Of a stretch of 64,000 nucleotides of DNA, positions 26,127 through 39,702 are shown piece by piece (position 1 is the first letter of the stretch; the number at the start of each line of letters is the position of its first letter). The position numbers were made by a program, and so were the translations under genes. The stretch is from Montifringilla adamsi (taxonomy: Eukaryota > Chordata > Aves > Passeriformes > Passeridae). The DNA lies in the NCBI GenBank assembly GCA_017590115.1, contig JAGGNK010010225.1, positions 5,766,001 to 5,830,000 of the forward strand, written 5' to 3'. The notes under the pieces are model-generated. The model was not told the origin of the DNA, did no database searches, and worked only from the letters and a program-made list of their open reading frames with translations.

Positions 26127-26300
26127 TACTGAGCATGAAGCTGTATGGTATGGAGTGTCCCTTGGGTCAGTGAGGGCAGCTGTCCCAACTGCATCCCCTC
26201 CCAGTTTCTTGTTCACCCCCAGCCCAGTCGCTGGTGGGGTGGTATGAGGAATAGAAAAGGCCTTGATGCCAACCATGCCAGTCCTGCTCACAATAATAAA

Positions 26301-28739
26301 TGTAATAATAATGAAAAGCACTTAAGCTATTTTCTATTTTTTGTTCCTATCTTTTCTTTTTTTTCTTGCCCCCGGGGTCCTTATGGGTTCTTTCCCAAAA
26401 ATACCGAACAGTTGGAGTTTAGTGTAGTGTTCACAGAAGGATCTAAATCTTCCTACTGCAAGGATCTGGGAGGAGTAGTTCAGCCACTAAGCACATGGAG
26501 CTTTAAGTTTACAAGAATGAGTCATTATTGGAGTGTCACTGTGCTACTTTTGGGAACCTAGCAGCCAGAAAGAATTAGCTACAGGAAGATTGCAAAAAAC
26601 AGATGTATGAATTAGTTTATTTTTTTATCAGGTTATCTTCAGGTCTGGGTGAAGAGACAAATAATTGATATCTGTTTTTTTTTAAGTTCTAGTAAAAACA
26701 TCCCCTTATTTTTCTTTCAAGCCCTGTTCCGTCAGGCGGAATAGCGTTAGAAGGACTTGCCACCCCTACTTCTATGTCCCATATTGTTATTATTTACACT
26801 AAGGAAGAATAAGGTCTAAAATGTTCTTCGTTTCCAAACTCAAACTGTGTCCAAATTAAGTTAGGTTCAGTGGCATGAATTGATGACAGAATTTGTATTT
26901 TTACATATTCTTAATCTGCACTTTGGGTTGATGGTTGTTTTCACTTAAAAACATTTGTGGTACAATATGTTTTATGTTTAAATATATTTAACATAACAGA
27001 ATAGCATGATTGACTTATTTTCTGTATTCCCTTCAGTATTTTTACTATCAGGTGTCATCAGGGAATACATGTTCTGTAGATTGCCCATCACAAGGAGCTG
27101 TGTCAAAAATATCAGAAAGGGAATTGTGCTATTCTAGTACTAAGGAGATATGGTCACAAGTGACGTGCTTTGAACGGCTTAACTGACTGGTATGGCTTGG
27201 AGTAAATTGCTATTTTAACAGTGCAAAGGTGCTGGAATCTGCTCCCTAGCACGTTCTGCTGTAGTGCAGCATAGTTAAACTTCCTTTGCAATAAGCTCTG
27301 CCACTCACACTCTGCTATGAAGACATTAAATAATGACTGAAACATAATTACTATTTGACTGGCACTCAGTTGGCTGTGATTTATGATGGAAGGTTTTCCT
27401 ATTTGTAGTCCATCAGTTGTCATCATCAAATATTGACTAATTGACATTTTGACCAATATTTGGGTTAGTATTAATGCTGTTTCTTGCCACAGTATTCGTG
27501 TGGGCCAGACTGGTAGTTCTCTTTTTCCACGTTCGCTAGCAATTACCTAATTCTGTTGCCCTTGTGTACTGGAGAAACTCATTCCTCTCTATTTCTGTAT
27601 TTTCTCCTATGTAGCATAATTGACTAAAAATCAAAGATTCAGGAATGACATCAAAACTTTGCAAGATGAGACCTATTGTAGAGAACCCTACAGAGAGACC
27701 AGTGCTAAACTAGAAAAATATCCATGCATGACCCAGTTTCTGCTCCTGCTCTTTCTCAAAATATTCATAAAGCCATGGTAAGATGTGGTTTAGTGGTAAG
27801 AGAGTGTGGCAGGTAAAGGCACAGCCTTGTTCTGTAGACATGTCAAAGAAGGAACAGAAATGGAAAGGGTGAATAGTGCCAGACAAATATAATTAGTATA
27901 AAATGAAAGTATTATGTGAATATCTGAGAGTCATGCACAGCAGGAGATAGGCACAGGAAGTACCTAACCTAACACTGAGAAGCATTTTCAGTGTCTTTTA
28001 TGATACGTTGGGAGGAAAATATGGACTGTTCTTGTCAATATCATCTTTGGTTCAAATTGTACCATGTTAGACTACAATCAAAATATATGTATCTTTGAGG
28101 AGAAAAAATGAAAATCCCTGACTAGAGTAAAACTCATTATTAACAAGTTAAGACCTGTTAATAATACATAGGCTGTATTGTATTCATTTTCATAGTTACT
28201 CATACTTTGGTTTTGAATAAACAAAGCCTTTATTTCAATAAGCACAGTCCTGTTATAAAGGAAGTTCTGAAGCATTGCTGATAAATGTTTAAGCTTTTAT
28301 AAAAAGTTGTCATTACATAGTTCTAAAAAACATAAGATACTCAATATTTCTATACAATAAATTGTCAAAGACAAATGCTAATTCTATATATCAGATGTTT
28401 TCATCAGCTTTCAACAGCGAATACAAGGTTATGGAAAAAATAATGAAAGAAATACGGATTTACCATCATTCTTCTTGATTATTTCTTGAAGTAGTCATTA
28501 AAATCCAGTGTTGCCTACTTATTGTCAAGTTCTCCCCCTACTGTTTGTGATAGTTTTAGAAGAATATGCTCTATATTTTCTCATTTAAACCTCCTTTATA
28601 TATAAGTTTACCTACAGCAAATTCAAAGAAAGTAGATTTATTTAATGTGCTATATTAGATGTCAATCACAGATCATAATAAAGCTTGAGAAAAAGATCCC
28701 ATCATTTAGCACGTGGTTTCTAGATGCTAAATATGCATT
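26301..28739. other. Non-coding DNA next to the LTR
   Basis: No gene is seen. A 138-codon open frame (26145-26561) starts within the antisense LTR and runs out of it without any known domain. A short CpG-bearing inverted repeat lies at 26727-26741 (ttccg, 5-base spacer, cggaa). The rest is AT-rich with nothing recognised. Confidence 0.55.
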
Positions 28740-29268
28740 TTAATGCAAAAGGGAAGAGAAGGGGGCTCTCCTGTTCTTCAGTGGCACCAAACCCAGGGAC
28801 TCCAATCTGCTGCAGCCAAACACCTCGAACACGACACGAAAAGCTTGGGATTAACTGTATGTAGATGCACTGGTTTGATGTAACAGCAGCTTGCTTGAAT
28901 TAATGTCCTGTGACAAGCCCTCCCTTGCAAACCTTTAGAAGCAAACTGTTTCTTTGTCTAAGCTTGGCTACAGCCTCTGGTAGATTCTGCACTGTTTCTC
29001 ACATACTGTTTTTCGGACAAAGTCGAATCATCATCTGTGAAGGACTAACTACCCAAAGGGTTTAAACCCAATTGCTAGTGGTTTATTCAGCTTTGACACT
29101 TCTCAGTGTGATCCTTACTGCCTTTTGTAAAACAAGCAGACAAGGGAAAGGCTCCAGAGACTTTCTTCTGTTCATTCTGTAATAGTTTTCTTACCACGGG
29201 AGGCTTAAGAAGATTTGTACTGCCTGCTTTCTTTTCATTAGCAGTGAGTGCAATGCTGTTGGGTAAGT
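28740..29268. other. Complex, CpG-bearing patch with a good splice donor
   Basis: The patch is less AT-rich than its flanks. It has three CpG sites within 13 bp (28826-28838) and a perfect 12-base palindrome, gggtttaaaccc, at 29058-29069. A strong consensus donor, GG|GTAAGT, lies at 29261-29268. A possible acceptor (cttttcattag) ends near 29241. It might be a non-coding exon or a regulatory element. No long open frame is present, and the evidence is compositional only. Confidence 0.3.
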
Positions 29269-30336
29269 TAATGTATGAGATTATAAAAGGAAAAGCACAG
29301 GAATTTGGAAAAAGGGTGGGTTTTCTTCATTAATACATTTTTAATGTAATTTTTCTTGATTTGTTCTGTATGGGATGCAGTGAAAAATAAAGTAACATGT
29401 GACATTTGAGATATTTGCAGTTGTTCTCAGCCAGACAGAGAATTAGAATCTAGCTGTTTCTTGAATGCAATACTATGCTTCACTGATTTTTGGCAGCAGC
29501 ATGTTAAAATTCTTGTTATTAGACTGACAAAGAAACCTGATTGAATTTTCAACACAATCATACTTCCTGTCATGAAATGTAATAATATTTAATGATATCC
29601 TTGTAAATCTGTATGGAAAAAATGCATCAATCTGGACCACTATATTGCACTAACCTTCGATGCTTAAATTGCCATTAAATGATTTACTCTGTCTTTCATT
29701 CTGAACGTTTACTTTAAAGAAAATTGAGCATGTTTGTTGAAAAAAAAACCAAGTTTAGCAATTTGATTTATACTTTCTTTAGTATGCACTAGCTATTTGC
29801 ATCAGATTTGACTCTCAGCATTTTGATAGTTTTTTGTGTTGTAATAGTTAATGTGTAAATATTGTTATGAATATATAAATAGAATAGCATTTTTTGAAAA
29901 AAAGACTATACCATCCTTACTGTTATAATTTTTCAGAAAAAACTGAGCTCGTAATATTTGTTATAAGTACTGCAGAATAAATATTAAATGTAAATTAGCT
30001 TTAGAGATAGCCTTTTTGCAGTTTCACTTTGTATTTGGTGGATGGATGGATGGTAAGTCATGCAGGACATATATGTTTTCATATATGAAGATGAACAGGG
30101 TGGTAAATGATAACGGTCATTAAAGGATTACGGTCTGCTACATCTCTGGACTTTCTACTCATCGCTGCTCATCATCAGCAAATGTATTCTACTTTAAATT
30201 TTTTGTTGTCTTATCTACTATGCACATTTCTGGTCTTTCCCTTTGTCCCCAAACACAAACTTCTCTTCTGGGATATAAGGAATACAAAAATTACTTAGAA
30301 AAATGTTGGTAACTCTGCTGGAACAGTTCTATAGGG

Positions 30337-30359
30337 TTTTTTTTTTTTTTTTTTTTTTT
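30337..30359. repeat. Poly-T run (T23)
   Basis: Uninterrupted run of 23 T ending in a single A. No retrotransposed body is visible on either side. Confidence 0.9.
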
Positions 30360-33300
30360 AGATTAGTTTAAAGGGTAGCCACAACAACAGTTCTTTGCCT
30401 TGTAGACGAGTAGTTCAACATTTCTAATGCAATTCTTAGTGAAATGCACACAGATAGTGTGTGAGTTTTTTAAATGCCAAGTTTTATTGCCTTTTTTTCC
30501 CCCATCCCTGACAGTTACTAGTATACTCTTTGACATTCTGAAATATTCAAGCAGAGATAACTGTTGATAGATGTAACTCAGCACTATTTCATATTTATAG
30601 AATCACATTTACTCCAGCCACACTTGTCAACAACTCTGCTCTTTTGATTCTCAAGAACCGTAGCTTGAAGCATTATCAGTATGTGATATAATTAATCAAG
30701 AAAATATTTATCCTGTGTTTTATTTTTGTGTACCCATTACTACATATTACCAGACACAGTTGTTCACCCCTCAGATAACTACAGTCACTGCTTGATGGTT
30801 TAATTGTGTTCTATTTCTGTAGCTTTTATTAGACAGTGGGGACTAGTGCAGACCATAGCCTAAAAATGGCCCTCACTCAATGGAAGTTGTATAGTTTTGT
30901 CCAGAAAATATGTCTTTTCCCATAGTTGATCATGCTGGTATTTTGTTTTTTGCCTACAATAGCTTGGTGATTTCAAAAGGAGAGCTTCTTGCTAAATCTG
31001 AAAGTATAATTGTGGTGGTACAGGAGTAGTCATAGTTGATCAAATTCCACCATATAGCTCCAAGACCTTGTTCCCTGGCATAACAATCAGAACATCTCTG
31101 AATAGCATATGTGAGCAAACATATATACAACCAGCACACGAACACATTTTGAAAAGTTTAATGTGATTAATCTGTTGCCCTCCTTATGAAATAGGCATTA
31201 AGGCTCCTCAGAAGCATTGACTTTCTATTCCACTTCCTTGCCTTGTATGCATAGATCTATCTTCATTAGAAGTTTTATCCCATGATAAGCATGAGATAAA
31301 ATTCTCACATCACTGAAGTCGGTATCGACATTTAATGCTTGAATAGAGTCAATTTATCACAGTGTGAGCTTCATGTAATACACCACCTGCAGTGAGGAAA
31401 TCAGAGGAAGAAGGGCAAAATTTCTACAGTGATCCAAGTATGATGTTTTGAAGTCATACCTTGTAGTAGTGGGCAGTGACATACATAGAGGTGGTTATAC
31501 TCAAAAGGTATTCAGCATAATTCTGATTCACTTCACCTTACTCTACATTTCAAATATTTTGGAAAGTATTTCTCTTAGAAAAGGCAATGAGGTACCTTGA
31601 GAATACCATTTGTAAACTAATAAATATGATAGGTGTTTTTCTGCTACTGCAAGTAATAATGTGGGCCTTTCTTTTTTTTCCTTTTAAAGGTCTTTGCTGC
31701 ATAAATTTTTTTTAGAAGACATTTTATATTAATAGAAAACCAATCTTTGGCATGGCCTTTCAGCAGAGTATAACTTGTAATTATTTTTTTGTAGAGACCA
31801 TTTTAACTGTCTCCAAGGACTCTGATCAGCATTCTTCACTCAAACACCCATTGAGTTCAATAGGCTTTTTCATGATTAAAAGAACACGTAAGGAATGTTG
31901 AATAGAGCTAGCTTATTTAAATGCAAGCAAATCCTTTATATTTTCATGGGGGAATTAGCAACCTAGATATTACACACAGAAGACGACTAAGCTTTTATGT
32001 GGTATCTGGGTGCCAAAAAGATGGCATCTACAATTTTAGAGCTATTTGTTATTTTGTCAGTGTGGCTTCAGGCTACATATCACTGGATAAAACCTTTATT
32101 TAACATAACAAATAATGAAATATTGCTGCTTCACTGTCTCTCTTTGCATGATTAAAAGAGATTAAATTCGCTTAACGTCACTTTACATTAATTTCTGATT
32201 CTACACATTCTATTGAATCCTACTCTTGATTTTTGAAATATATATATAGGATTTTTCTTCTCCCTACAACACAGTCCTCAGTTGCACAATGAGATTAGAG
32301 CTACTCATCAAATGGTACCACATCTTTTAAGGGAAAAAATAATCAAGAAATTGACAAGTAGCTTGGGAAAAAGTTCCTAATATTCAACTATAATTTTCAA
32401 CTACAACATGAACAGGCCAATACTCAGATTTCAAACTTGCTTCTAGCAAGAACTCTCTACCCCTCTATTGGATACTCTTGCAAGAGCTGCCTTTCATGAC
32501 TTGCACAAGTCAATTAGGGAACTGTTTTGTAAGGAAGAGAAGGTGATAAATTGCTTTGTTAATGAGAAGTCTGTGTGGGTTACTGGAAAGGTAGGTAGGG
32601 TGCTGAAAAGGAATCCCAGTTAAGAGTACAATATATTTCCATTGTTCAAAACCATAAAATTTGCCAGGTTAAGAAAAACTGAAAACTAATGTTTTAATGA
32701 TTGTGATATGATTTTTTTGCCTTTGGAGGTTAGTGGAAATACCAAATATATGAAACTTGCTGTATAAAGAAAAAATTCATTGCATAATAAATTTTCCAGA
32801 CCATGTGAGGGAGATTTAGTGGAAACGTCTATAATTGAAGACATTACATCTGTGGCGCTTGTTGAGTTGTACAGTATTGTATTGCAGAGAAGGAGCTCCT
32901 TCCTATATATTAATTTACCTTGGGGCATTCTGCCCCTTTGTGATTAGAAGATAATACTGCAAAAAGCAAAATTACTCCAGCATATTACTGGGATGCTAAC
33001 TTGACATTTGAAAATAAGAAAGTTCTTTGTACAACTTTTTTTTATGTAATTTCATCCCTCTCCAATAATGGCATAATCAGCTCCTGATCTGCACTGAGGC
33101 TTCTGTTTCAGAGCTCCTCCTGTAAGATAGCAGTAGTATAAGATAGAGAATGTTATTGCTTTTATGAGCAGGCCTCTTCTTTCCAGGATTTGTTTTTAAC
33201 TCCAGCTGGGGACTACTCTTTCTACGTATCTACTCTGCTTATCTTTTTCTGTTTCTCTATCTTTATTTCTTGATTCTTCCTCCAGTGTTTATTCTCCAGC

Positions 33301-33618
33301 CAGTTGTTCCTGTCTTCATTTCATTCCTCTGGTGCTGCATATTACAGCAGTTGCTGTTGCACATTCTCCTCGTGCACTGCCAAGCGCTGTGGGTAGCATA
33401 AACAACTCAGAGACATAGTTTATAGTCTTAACATTTGCAATCAGCCTCCTCTCTTATTTACTTTGCCACATGACAGAAACAGTGCAAATACAAATGGGAA
33501 TGCAAAGGAGTAATACGTGTTTCAAACAGAAGGGAACACTAATCAGCACCAAAATAAAAACTAAAATGTGTCTCTTGTGAACTTGACTCCTTTACATAGG
33601 ATGACAATAATCACAGTT

Positions 33619-33659
33619 ATGTGTGTTTGTGTGTATATTATATATATATATATATATAT
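33619..33659. repeat. (TG)n/(TA)n microsatellite
   Basis: An impure TG tract (gtgtgtttgtgtgtat) passes directly into ten TA units at about 33640-33659. Compound TG-TA tracts of this kind are common microsatellites and are likely length-polymorphic. Confidence 0.9.
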
Positions 33660-36600
33660 CATGTAAAGAACTTAGGTGTCTCATAGGTGTTAGATACATA
33701 CAATTGTTCTTTAAGAGTAACTGTTCTCACATGAACAAAGTTCTGTAGAGAACTTCACTTTGTAGAAAACCATTACAGTTAGATCTGACAGGTCTTGATA
33801 GTTGGTTTCACAGGGCCTGTTGAGAACTTTAATTCAAAGCACTATTATGTTGAGCTGCATTACAGCTCTAGTTGCATTCCCATATCAACAGACAGTTCTC
33901 TCGCAGGCTTACTTGAAACATTTTAGCAAGGTGTTTATCTGTGATAAGTCATTATTGCTTCTGATATGGGAGGTCCTTGGTGACCAGCCAGAGAATCTTT
34001 ATCTCAGTCATTTGTCCTATTCAAGAGTCTTTCACAACAGCTCTGTTGAATTCAGCAGATTTATATTGTTCAGGCTTGATAAGCAGTTCATTGATCAGTT
34101 TTCTTTCTGTGAAGAGAGAATGCAGGAGACAAGTATAATCTATGGTACTTTTACTTGTGCTGACTGAGAGTAATGCAATATGATATGCCCATTTTCTTGT
34201 GGAGTTTCCATGGGCTAGACCTGAATGGGTACATTTTATGGTCCATTTGGCATGCTCTATATATCTGTTCATACTAGAACTGATACCCTTTTTATCAAAG
34301 TCCATCTTTTATGTCACTGTATAGAGTTTTATTTTATGGTTTTTCCGAAGCAGAGAATGGGAATGATATCCATTAACACAAAAGACACTTCAGTGTCCCT
34401 GTCATTAGACTGGCTTGGTTCAGCACCTCTTGCATGATACAGCTGTATAAATCTTTAACCTGTATAGAAGTACCCTTTAAATCAATAACTGTAATTGAAA
34501 AAAAAAGGATTAATGTGCTGGAATCACTTGAGAATGCTTCTGTTCATGGGGTTGGCAAGTGTCTATGAACAGTCAATCAGTTAATAAGCATCTGTGTTAA
34601 TTCATTTATTTAATAAACATTTACCTGGTTTAATATTCTCTCTTTACTGACTTTTCAACACACAAAAAATTAACTGTTTCACCTGCTTTATAAGATAGCA
34701 CAAATTTGTTGTATTGTATTCTTGTGGGTTGACCTTTTAAAAGCTAGATAACTCATCTGAAGAAGTCTATAAGATGTGGGAGGTATAAAAATTACTAGCA
34801 TTCCTATGGCTCAACTCAGTTACTGCCGGGCTTTAGTAAATGCTGGTGTGTATGTTCTTACTCAAACTGTGCACTAAAATATAGCATCTTAAAAAAATTC
34901 TTAAATTTGGAAAAGGGTTTTTTTATCTACCTTACTAAACACCTGTCTTCCTATACAGCAAAATAAGTTTGTAGTAGTTAGATTTAGAATTGCAGGTCAC
35001 TGTCAAGGAACTGAATCCTTTTACAGTTTATGGTTTTAAATGTGACCTGTGCTAGGAAAGAATTACTTGGTTTCTATCAATTTGACTGCCCAAAGTCCTT
35101 GGTGCTGCAGAGAATAAGGCTGATAGGTTGAAGGGAAGGCTGTTACCTGCTCACGGTTCTGAGATAGGTAAAGTTCAAAAATATCTTGCAGCTATAACAA
35201 AGGACAAGAATTTCTTTGCATGTTCTGAAATTTCTTCCAAGTATTACTTTGAAGTATAAATTAGTCTCCTGAAAACAATTCTATGAGAGCTTTCTTGTCT
35301 GGCAGAAGAGGATGACCTTTATATGTACACATATATATGAACAAGTGGTAGGCTTACTGGGGGTGGGAATGAATGGCAGCTAGGGAATGTGCGCTGAAGA
35401 AACCTAAGACTGCAGCTAGCTTGCCATCAGGACAAGTTTCTGGCACTGTTACAACTCGTGAATGAACCTAGTTTTATTTGCTGTTAGGTATATTAATTAG
35501 CATTCATTTTTAATTTCATCAAGCCATTTATTCTTGATATAGCAGAGATACTTTTACTAGATAGATATCTTGTTGTTATAGTTTCCTAGCAACAGAAACT
35601 TTTCTTAAGCTGACATTTACAATCTCAAGATACCAAATTACTTTGAATAGCCTTAATTTTCAACAGAGTTTCTAAAATTTAATCAATCTTATCTTTTGTT
35701 AGTTTTATTTTCTAACAAAGGCATTTGATTAAGTTATTTTCTGAGCCTTGATTACAGAATCATCCCAAATGTATTTCAGATCATGGCACAAAAAATATAT
35801 CTCAGCCATTCTGCCTACATCTTGAATTGCATGCATTACTAGGATATATTGTTTCTCAAGCATCCTCAGAATCAGTGATCTTGAAGAGAACTACATTTAT
35901 TCTTTTAACTCACACAGAGCCTCTGCAGTAACTGTTAATCAAAGCCATTGATCATTGTTAACAGAATTTGTACCAGATGGTCTCGCTGCCTGACGTTTGC
36001 AAGTGGCAATGGAAGGAAAGCAGAAATATATGTTTGCCAACTTCTGAATACTTTCTGAGGTCATAAGGGTGCTCTGTAAAACCTGTAAATAGAGAAATTA
36101 AGGGGCCAAATTTGTGACCCTTAAAGAAAAGACACAAAATATTTGTTTATGCAAACCCAGTGCATATCAGTGGAGAACGGTGACAGAAACATCGCAAACA
36201 GTGCATCAAGGGGTCCTCTGAATATGTTGCCAGGTTTTATGCCTTGTGACTGGCTCTCACAAAGCTGCCTGAGATTACAAACTGACCTGAAACTGTTGGC
36301 ATTGTCATTCATGTGCATGTGGCTAATACAGGTAGAGTATGTACAACAGGGTTGTCCTGCACCCCGCGGTCCTGGTTGTGTGCTGTCATCATGTCCAAAA
36401 CTGATTGTCATGCAGGAGCAACCTCACAGCATCAAGGGTATCATTTTTCAAGGGTATCTGTTTTTTGGATACTCTGAACAAATGTGTATTTTCAAAATAT
36501 TCTAGGATTAGTATTTCAGGGAGAGCTTGAGTATAGGAAAATTTAGATGCATGCTAACTTTAGGGCAGGACATACTCATAATGGTCCCTAAGTTCACTTC

Positions 36601-36968
36601 AATTCATTGTGGCCAATAAAGCCATTGAATGGCTGAACAAATATGTTGGCTGCTTGTTTCTGTCTACCACTAATGGTCTTTATGTAGTCATAGACCTTCC
36701 ATTATTTTTACAATATTTCAGTTGTGCTTGTGTCTGGCACTGCTTGTGTATTACTAAGGAGTATGTACTTCCAAATTGCATATCCATGAGTTTCTATCTA
36801 TCAATTTATACACATATATATAAACCAGTATTTAACATAGTACTGGATATGGAGGGGTTGTATTGCAAATACATACAAAGGTTTTCATGCATTTTGATTA
36901 CTATGTTGTAGACAAAAGTGAACTTTTTTTCCCCCCATCCCTTATAAGATTTCTCACTGCTCATAAAG

Positions 36969-36987
36969 AAAAAAAAAAAAAAAAAAA
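36969..36987. repeat. Poly-A run (A19)
   Basis: Uninterrupted run of 19 A. A ttttttttcccccc stretch lies about 35 bp upstream. No gene copy is recognised next to it. Confidence 0.9.
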
Positions 36988-39702
36988 GATTCAATTCCTA
37001 GCACTTCAAAATTTTATCAGAAAGCATTTTATTTTCTGGCAGTAAATTATGTGTTTTCTCCTCATGGATTTGTACAAATCATGCAGGTATTTTCAGGAAA
37101 GTGGATGTAATTTGTGAAGTAATATGAAAGTATTAGTTTTTCTTTCTAGACATTCTACCTGCTTGATCTCTGGTTTTTCCTTATTCTTTAATTCAAATGC
37201 CCCCTGGTCTACTGCTCCCTGGGATTCTGACACCACTTGTGGACTGCCTGGTCCTGGTTATAATCCATGCAGCTCAGTTTATTTTAAGACATGCTACAAT
37301 CACAGTAACAGTCTGCTTCTTAGTTATGTGCATTGCATAAATATACATATCACCATTTTATATATGAAGATGCTTTATATTCTTTGTGTAATAGGATTCT
37401 GGTGATGATCTGTCGCTCTATAGAATCAAAATGTTTTAAAGTAAGTTAGGAGTCAGCTACCTGTGAAGATGTGAACCTGGGAGAGAGCTGGTTCTGGGAG
37501 ACTCAACAATCACTAGCTTTGGGAGACCCCTCACAAGCCTTGCATAGGCCACTATGGAAGCATGGAAAGAAATTAAGTAATTCTATAAGAAGCCAGGCGG
37601 ATTTCCAACAAAAGTTGTAATTATTTTTAGGCTTGTTTTTGTGATACGGTTTCATTTTAACAAATTGTAATTTACTGATCATGAAAGATTTCTATTTTGG
37701 GATCCCTTTACTTGGCCACACATTATCATTGTAAAGGCTGATATCTTCTGCTGGTGTCTGTTTGGGATAGGTTTAGAATCACACAGGGATGAAATGCATT
37801 TTCTGACATGTGGGAAAATCTGTGTGCTTAAGTCCTGCATTCTGTTACCTTAGTGGAGGAAAAGGAATAGAAATAGATTGTTGCAGGCTGTATTCCTCCA
37901 TGGGTAAGTGTAAGAAGGAACAGAAATGAGTGAAGTTCACAATCCTGTAGAGATCAGAAGCTCCAAGTCCTTGGCTTGGATTTTTCTGTAGTTCTGAAAT
38001 TCTGTGATGCTGAAACCAGAAAGCCCTATTTAATATATGTGTTTGATAAGGAAGTGGTTACAGATTAAAGTAGATGAAATATTGCAGCAGATTGATCCAT
38101 GAACCAACCCCCTCAGGTCTGCTACTTACTCACAGCCATTCATTCCTTAGGATTTCCTGCAGCACCTCATCTCTTGGCAGTCTCTTTCTCCCTGACCAAA
38201 TGAATACTTCACAGCCTTAGGTTCCATCCCTGTACTTAAATAGGTCCTCACAGGAGAAACTGATTTCCTGATAACTGTTTCAAATGTGGACAGGAGGCTT
38301 ACAGATCATACCAATAATACTTAGGAGAGAACTCCAGGCTTCTGAGGTCCGTTTCCTTGCCTATCCTGTCTGTGGTACCTTTATAGTTTTAAACCATGTG
38401 ACCCCTATGGCAGCGTCCTAAAGACATTCCCAGCTATCATCAGGCCTCCACTTGTCATTTGCCTCTTCAAAGAGTTCTTGGCGCAAACAGGAAGCATGTA
38501 AGCTAACACAAAACTTCGCTCCATAATTGTCCGGATGCTTCTAACATTTAGAATTTATTAAATCATCATCTCTGGGATTGATAGGTTTCTTTTTTTTTTG
38601 TGTTAGTTGCAGAGAATCTTGCAATACTAAACTGACAATTTTCATATAGGAAAATTATTTTTATCATACTAAGTGCTAGGATCCATGCCTGTAGAAGTAT
38701 GAAGAAAGACACCAGTGGTGCTCATATAAATTCAATAAAAAAATAATACCTTAATATGTAGGCATTAGGAGTTATATTAAATACACATTTTTACATTTTG
38801 CTGTAGAAAATAAATTCCATATTGGTTTCTGACCCTGATGAGAGTTTTCTTTTGTTTTTTGCTTTTTAAAGTACGCTGTATATATCACAAGTTGTCCTAA
38901 GACTAGGAATTCACAAAGGACTCTCACATTATCATCTGTGTAAGGAATAATAATGCAGTCCTTGCAATGATTAGTAATTAACTTATTGAAAGATAACCTT
39001 TTTCATGGAAATGAACCACTGACAAATTTATCTGACAAAATCAACATTCAATTCCTGAAATACATGGTTATCTCTTAATGTTTGACTTCTGTTTTTGCCA
39101 TGATACTTTATTTCCTTTTGAAGCCTTATAAAACAAGAAAAAAATCCTCACCCTAATTGGTCAGTTTTGAGAAGCCTGGTTTTTTTTATGAATACTGCAT
39201 TAAAATATGTTTTTCTGTCTCTTTTTGAACCTGCATAGTGATACTAGAGCTTAGCAGGTTAGGTGAAGTTTTGGGCACAAGCATCTATCTTCCTGTTGCT
39301 CAGTTCCAAGCAGAACATTGTGCTCTCTGTACCTGACCTGTTGTTACAGCAGAAACTGTCTCTGAGATGGAGCTGGCAATCTGAGCTTGCCTTTAGAAAG
39401 TCAAATATCCATGACTGGCAAGTGACTTCCTTTTTTTAGTACTTGCTCAAATTGCTCTTTTACAGGTGATATAGATTACAGATAACAATGAACTCTTAGA
39501 TCATTATTTAATTATTCTTGGTCTTTGTGCTGATGATGGACTGCACAAAAAGGGATTTAAGGCAGGGAAGTTTAATACTACCAATAATAGCTACAATCCT
39601 TTTTTCAGTTAATTTAAAACAGACTTGACAGTTGTAAATAATATTTGTGATGTCACTTTTTGTATCAAAGTTGGTTATAATTAATTTTGCATGATATGTT
39701 TA

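Larger units (their letters stand above)
25804..26300 (-). mobile_element. Solo LTR of an avian endogenous retrovirus, 5' truncated
   Basis: This is recognisable as a widespread bird ERV LTR (ERVL-like or related class) in antisense orientation. Its 3' end lies at about 25804 in the block ggtgctttaacccca. Then come an ATTAAA polyadenylation signal (read on -, at 25929-25934) and the caaaagctgcgcac block (25946 on). The catctccaggagagcagagc block follows, and then the TATA box, TATATAAA on - (about 26119-26126). The promoter-proximal blocks are ttgggtcagtgagggcagctg, tcccctcccag and cccagtcgctggtggggtgg, then gaaaaggccttgatgc. It breaks off near 26300, before the expected TGT start, so the upstream part of U3 is missing. 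No internal retroviral genes adjoin it. Three open frames overlapping this interval (25907-26101 and 26046-26321 on -, the start of 26145-26561 on +) come from the LTR and are not genes. Confidence 0.9.
29269..39702. other. Non-coding AT-rich DNA with simple repeats
   Basis: No defensible gene or interspersed repeat is seen. Simple sequence includes (GGAT)n near 30038-30053, T23 at 30337-30359, a (TG)n-(TA)n microsatellite at 33619-33659 and A19 at 36969-36987. Pyrimidine-rich DNA with a few CpG sites occurs around 33180-33400. Open frames of about 95-121 codons occur at 33802-34167 (+), 34021-34305 (-) and 36143-36505 (+), with an antisense partner at 36121-36411. They show no domain I can name, and overlapping frames on both strands point to chance. 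Confidence 0.55.

Noticed and set aside
26145..26561. 138-codon open frame on +, the longest in the window
   Set aside because: Its first third is antisense to the truncated LTR and the rest has no known domain. It is explained by low stop density in the LTR.
33802..34437. Two + strand open frames in the same phase (121 and 70 codons)
   Set aside because: They are separated by several stops in that phase and share no known domain. An opposite-strand frame overlaps, so chance is the simpler explanation.
36121..36505. Overlapping open frames of 120 (+) and 96 (-) codons
   Set aside because: Both strands are open over the same interval with no recognisable motifs. This is a low-stop patch, not evidence of coding.
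37950..38013. Possible CR1 3' tail (attctgtgatgctg-like end)
   Set aside because: Only the ctgaaattctgtgatgctg part resembles the CR1 tail. The conserved ttccaacc block is not there, so it is too weak to annotate.
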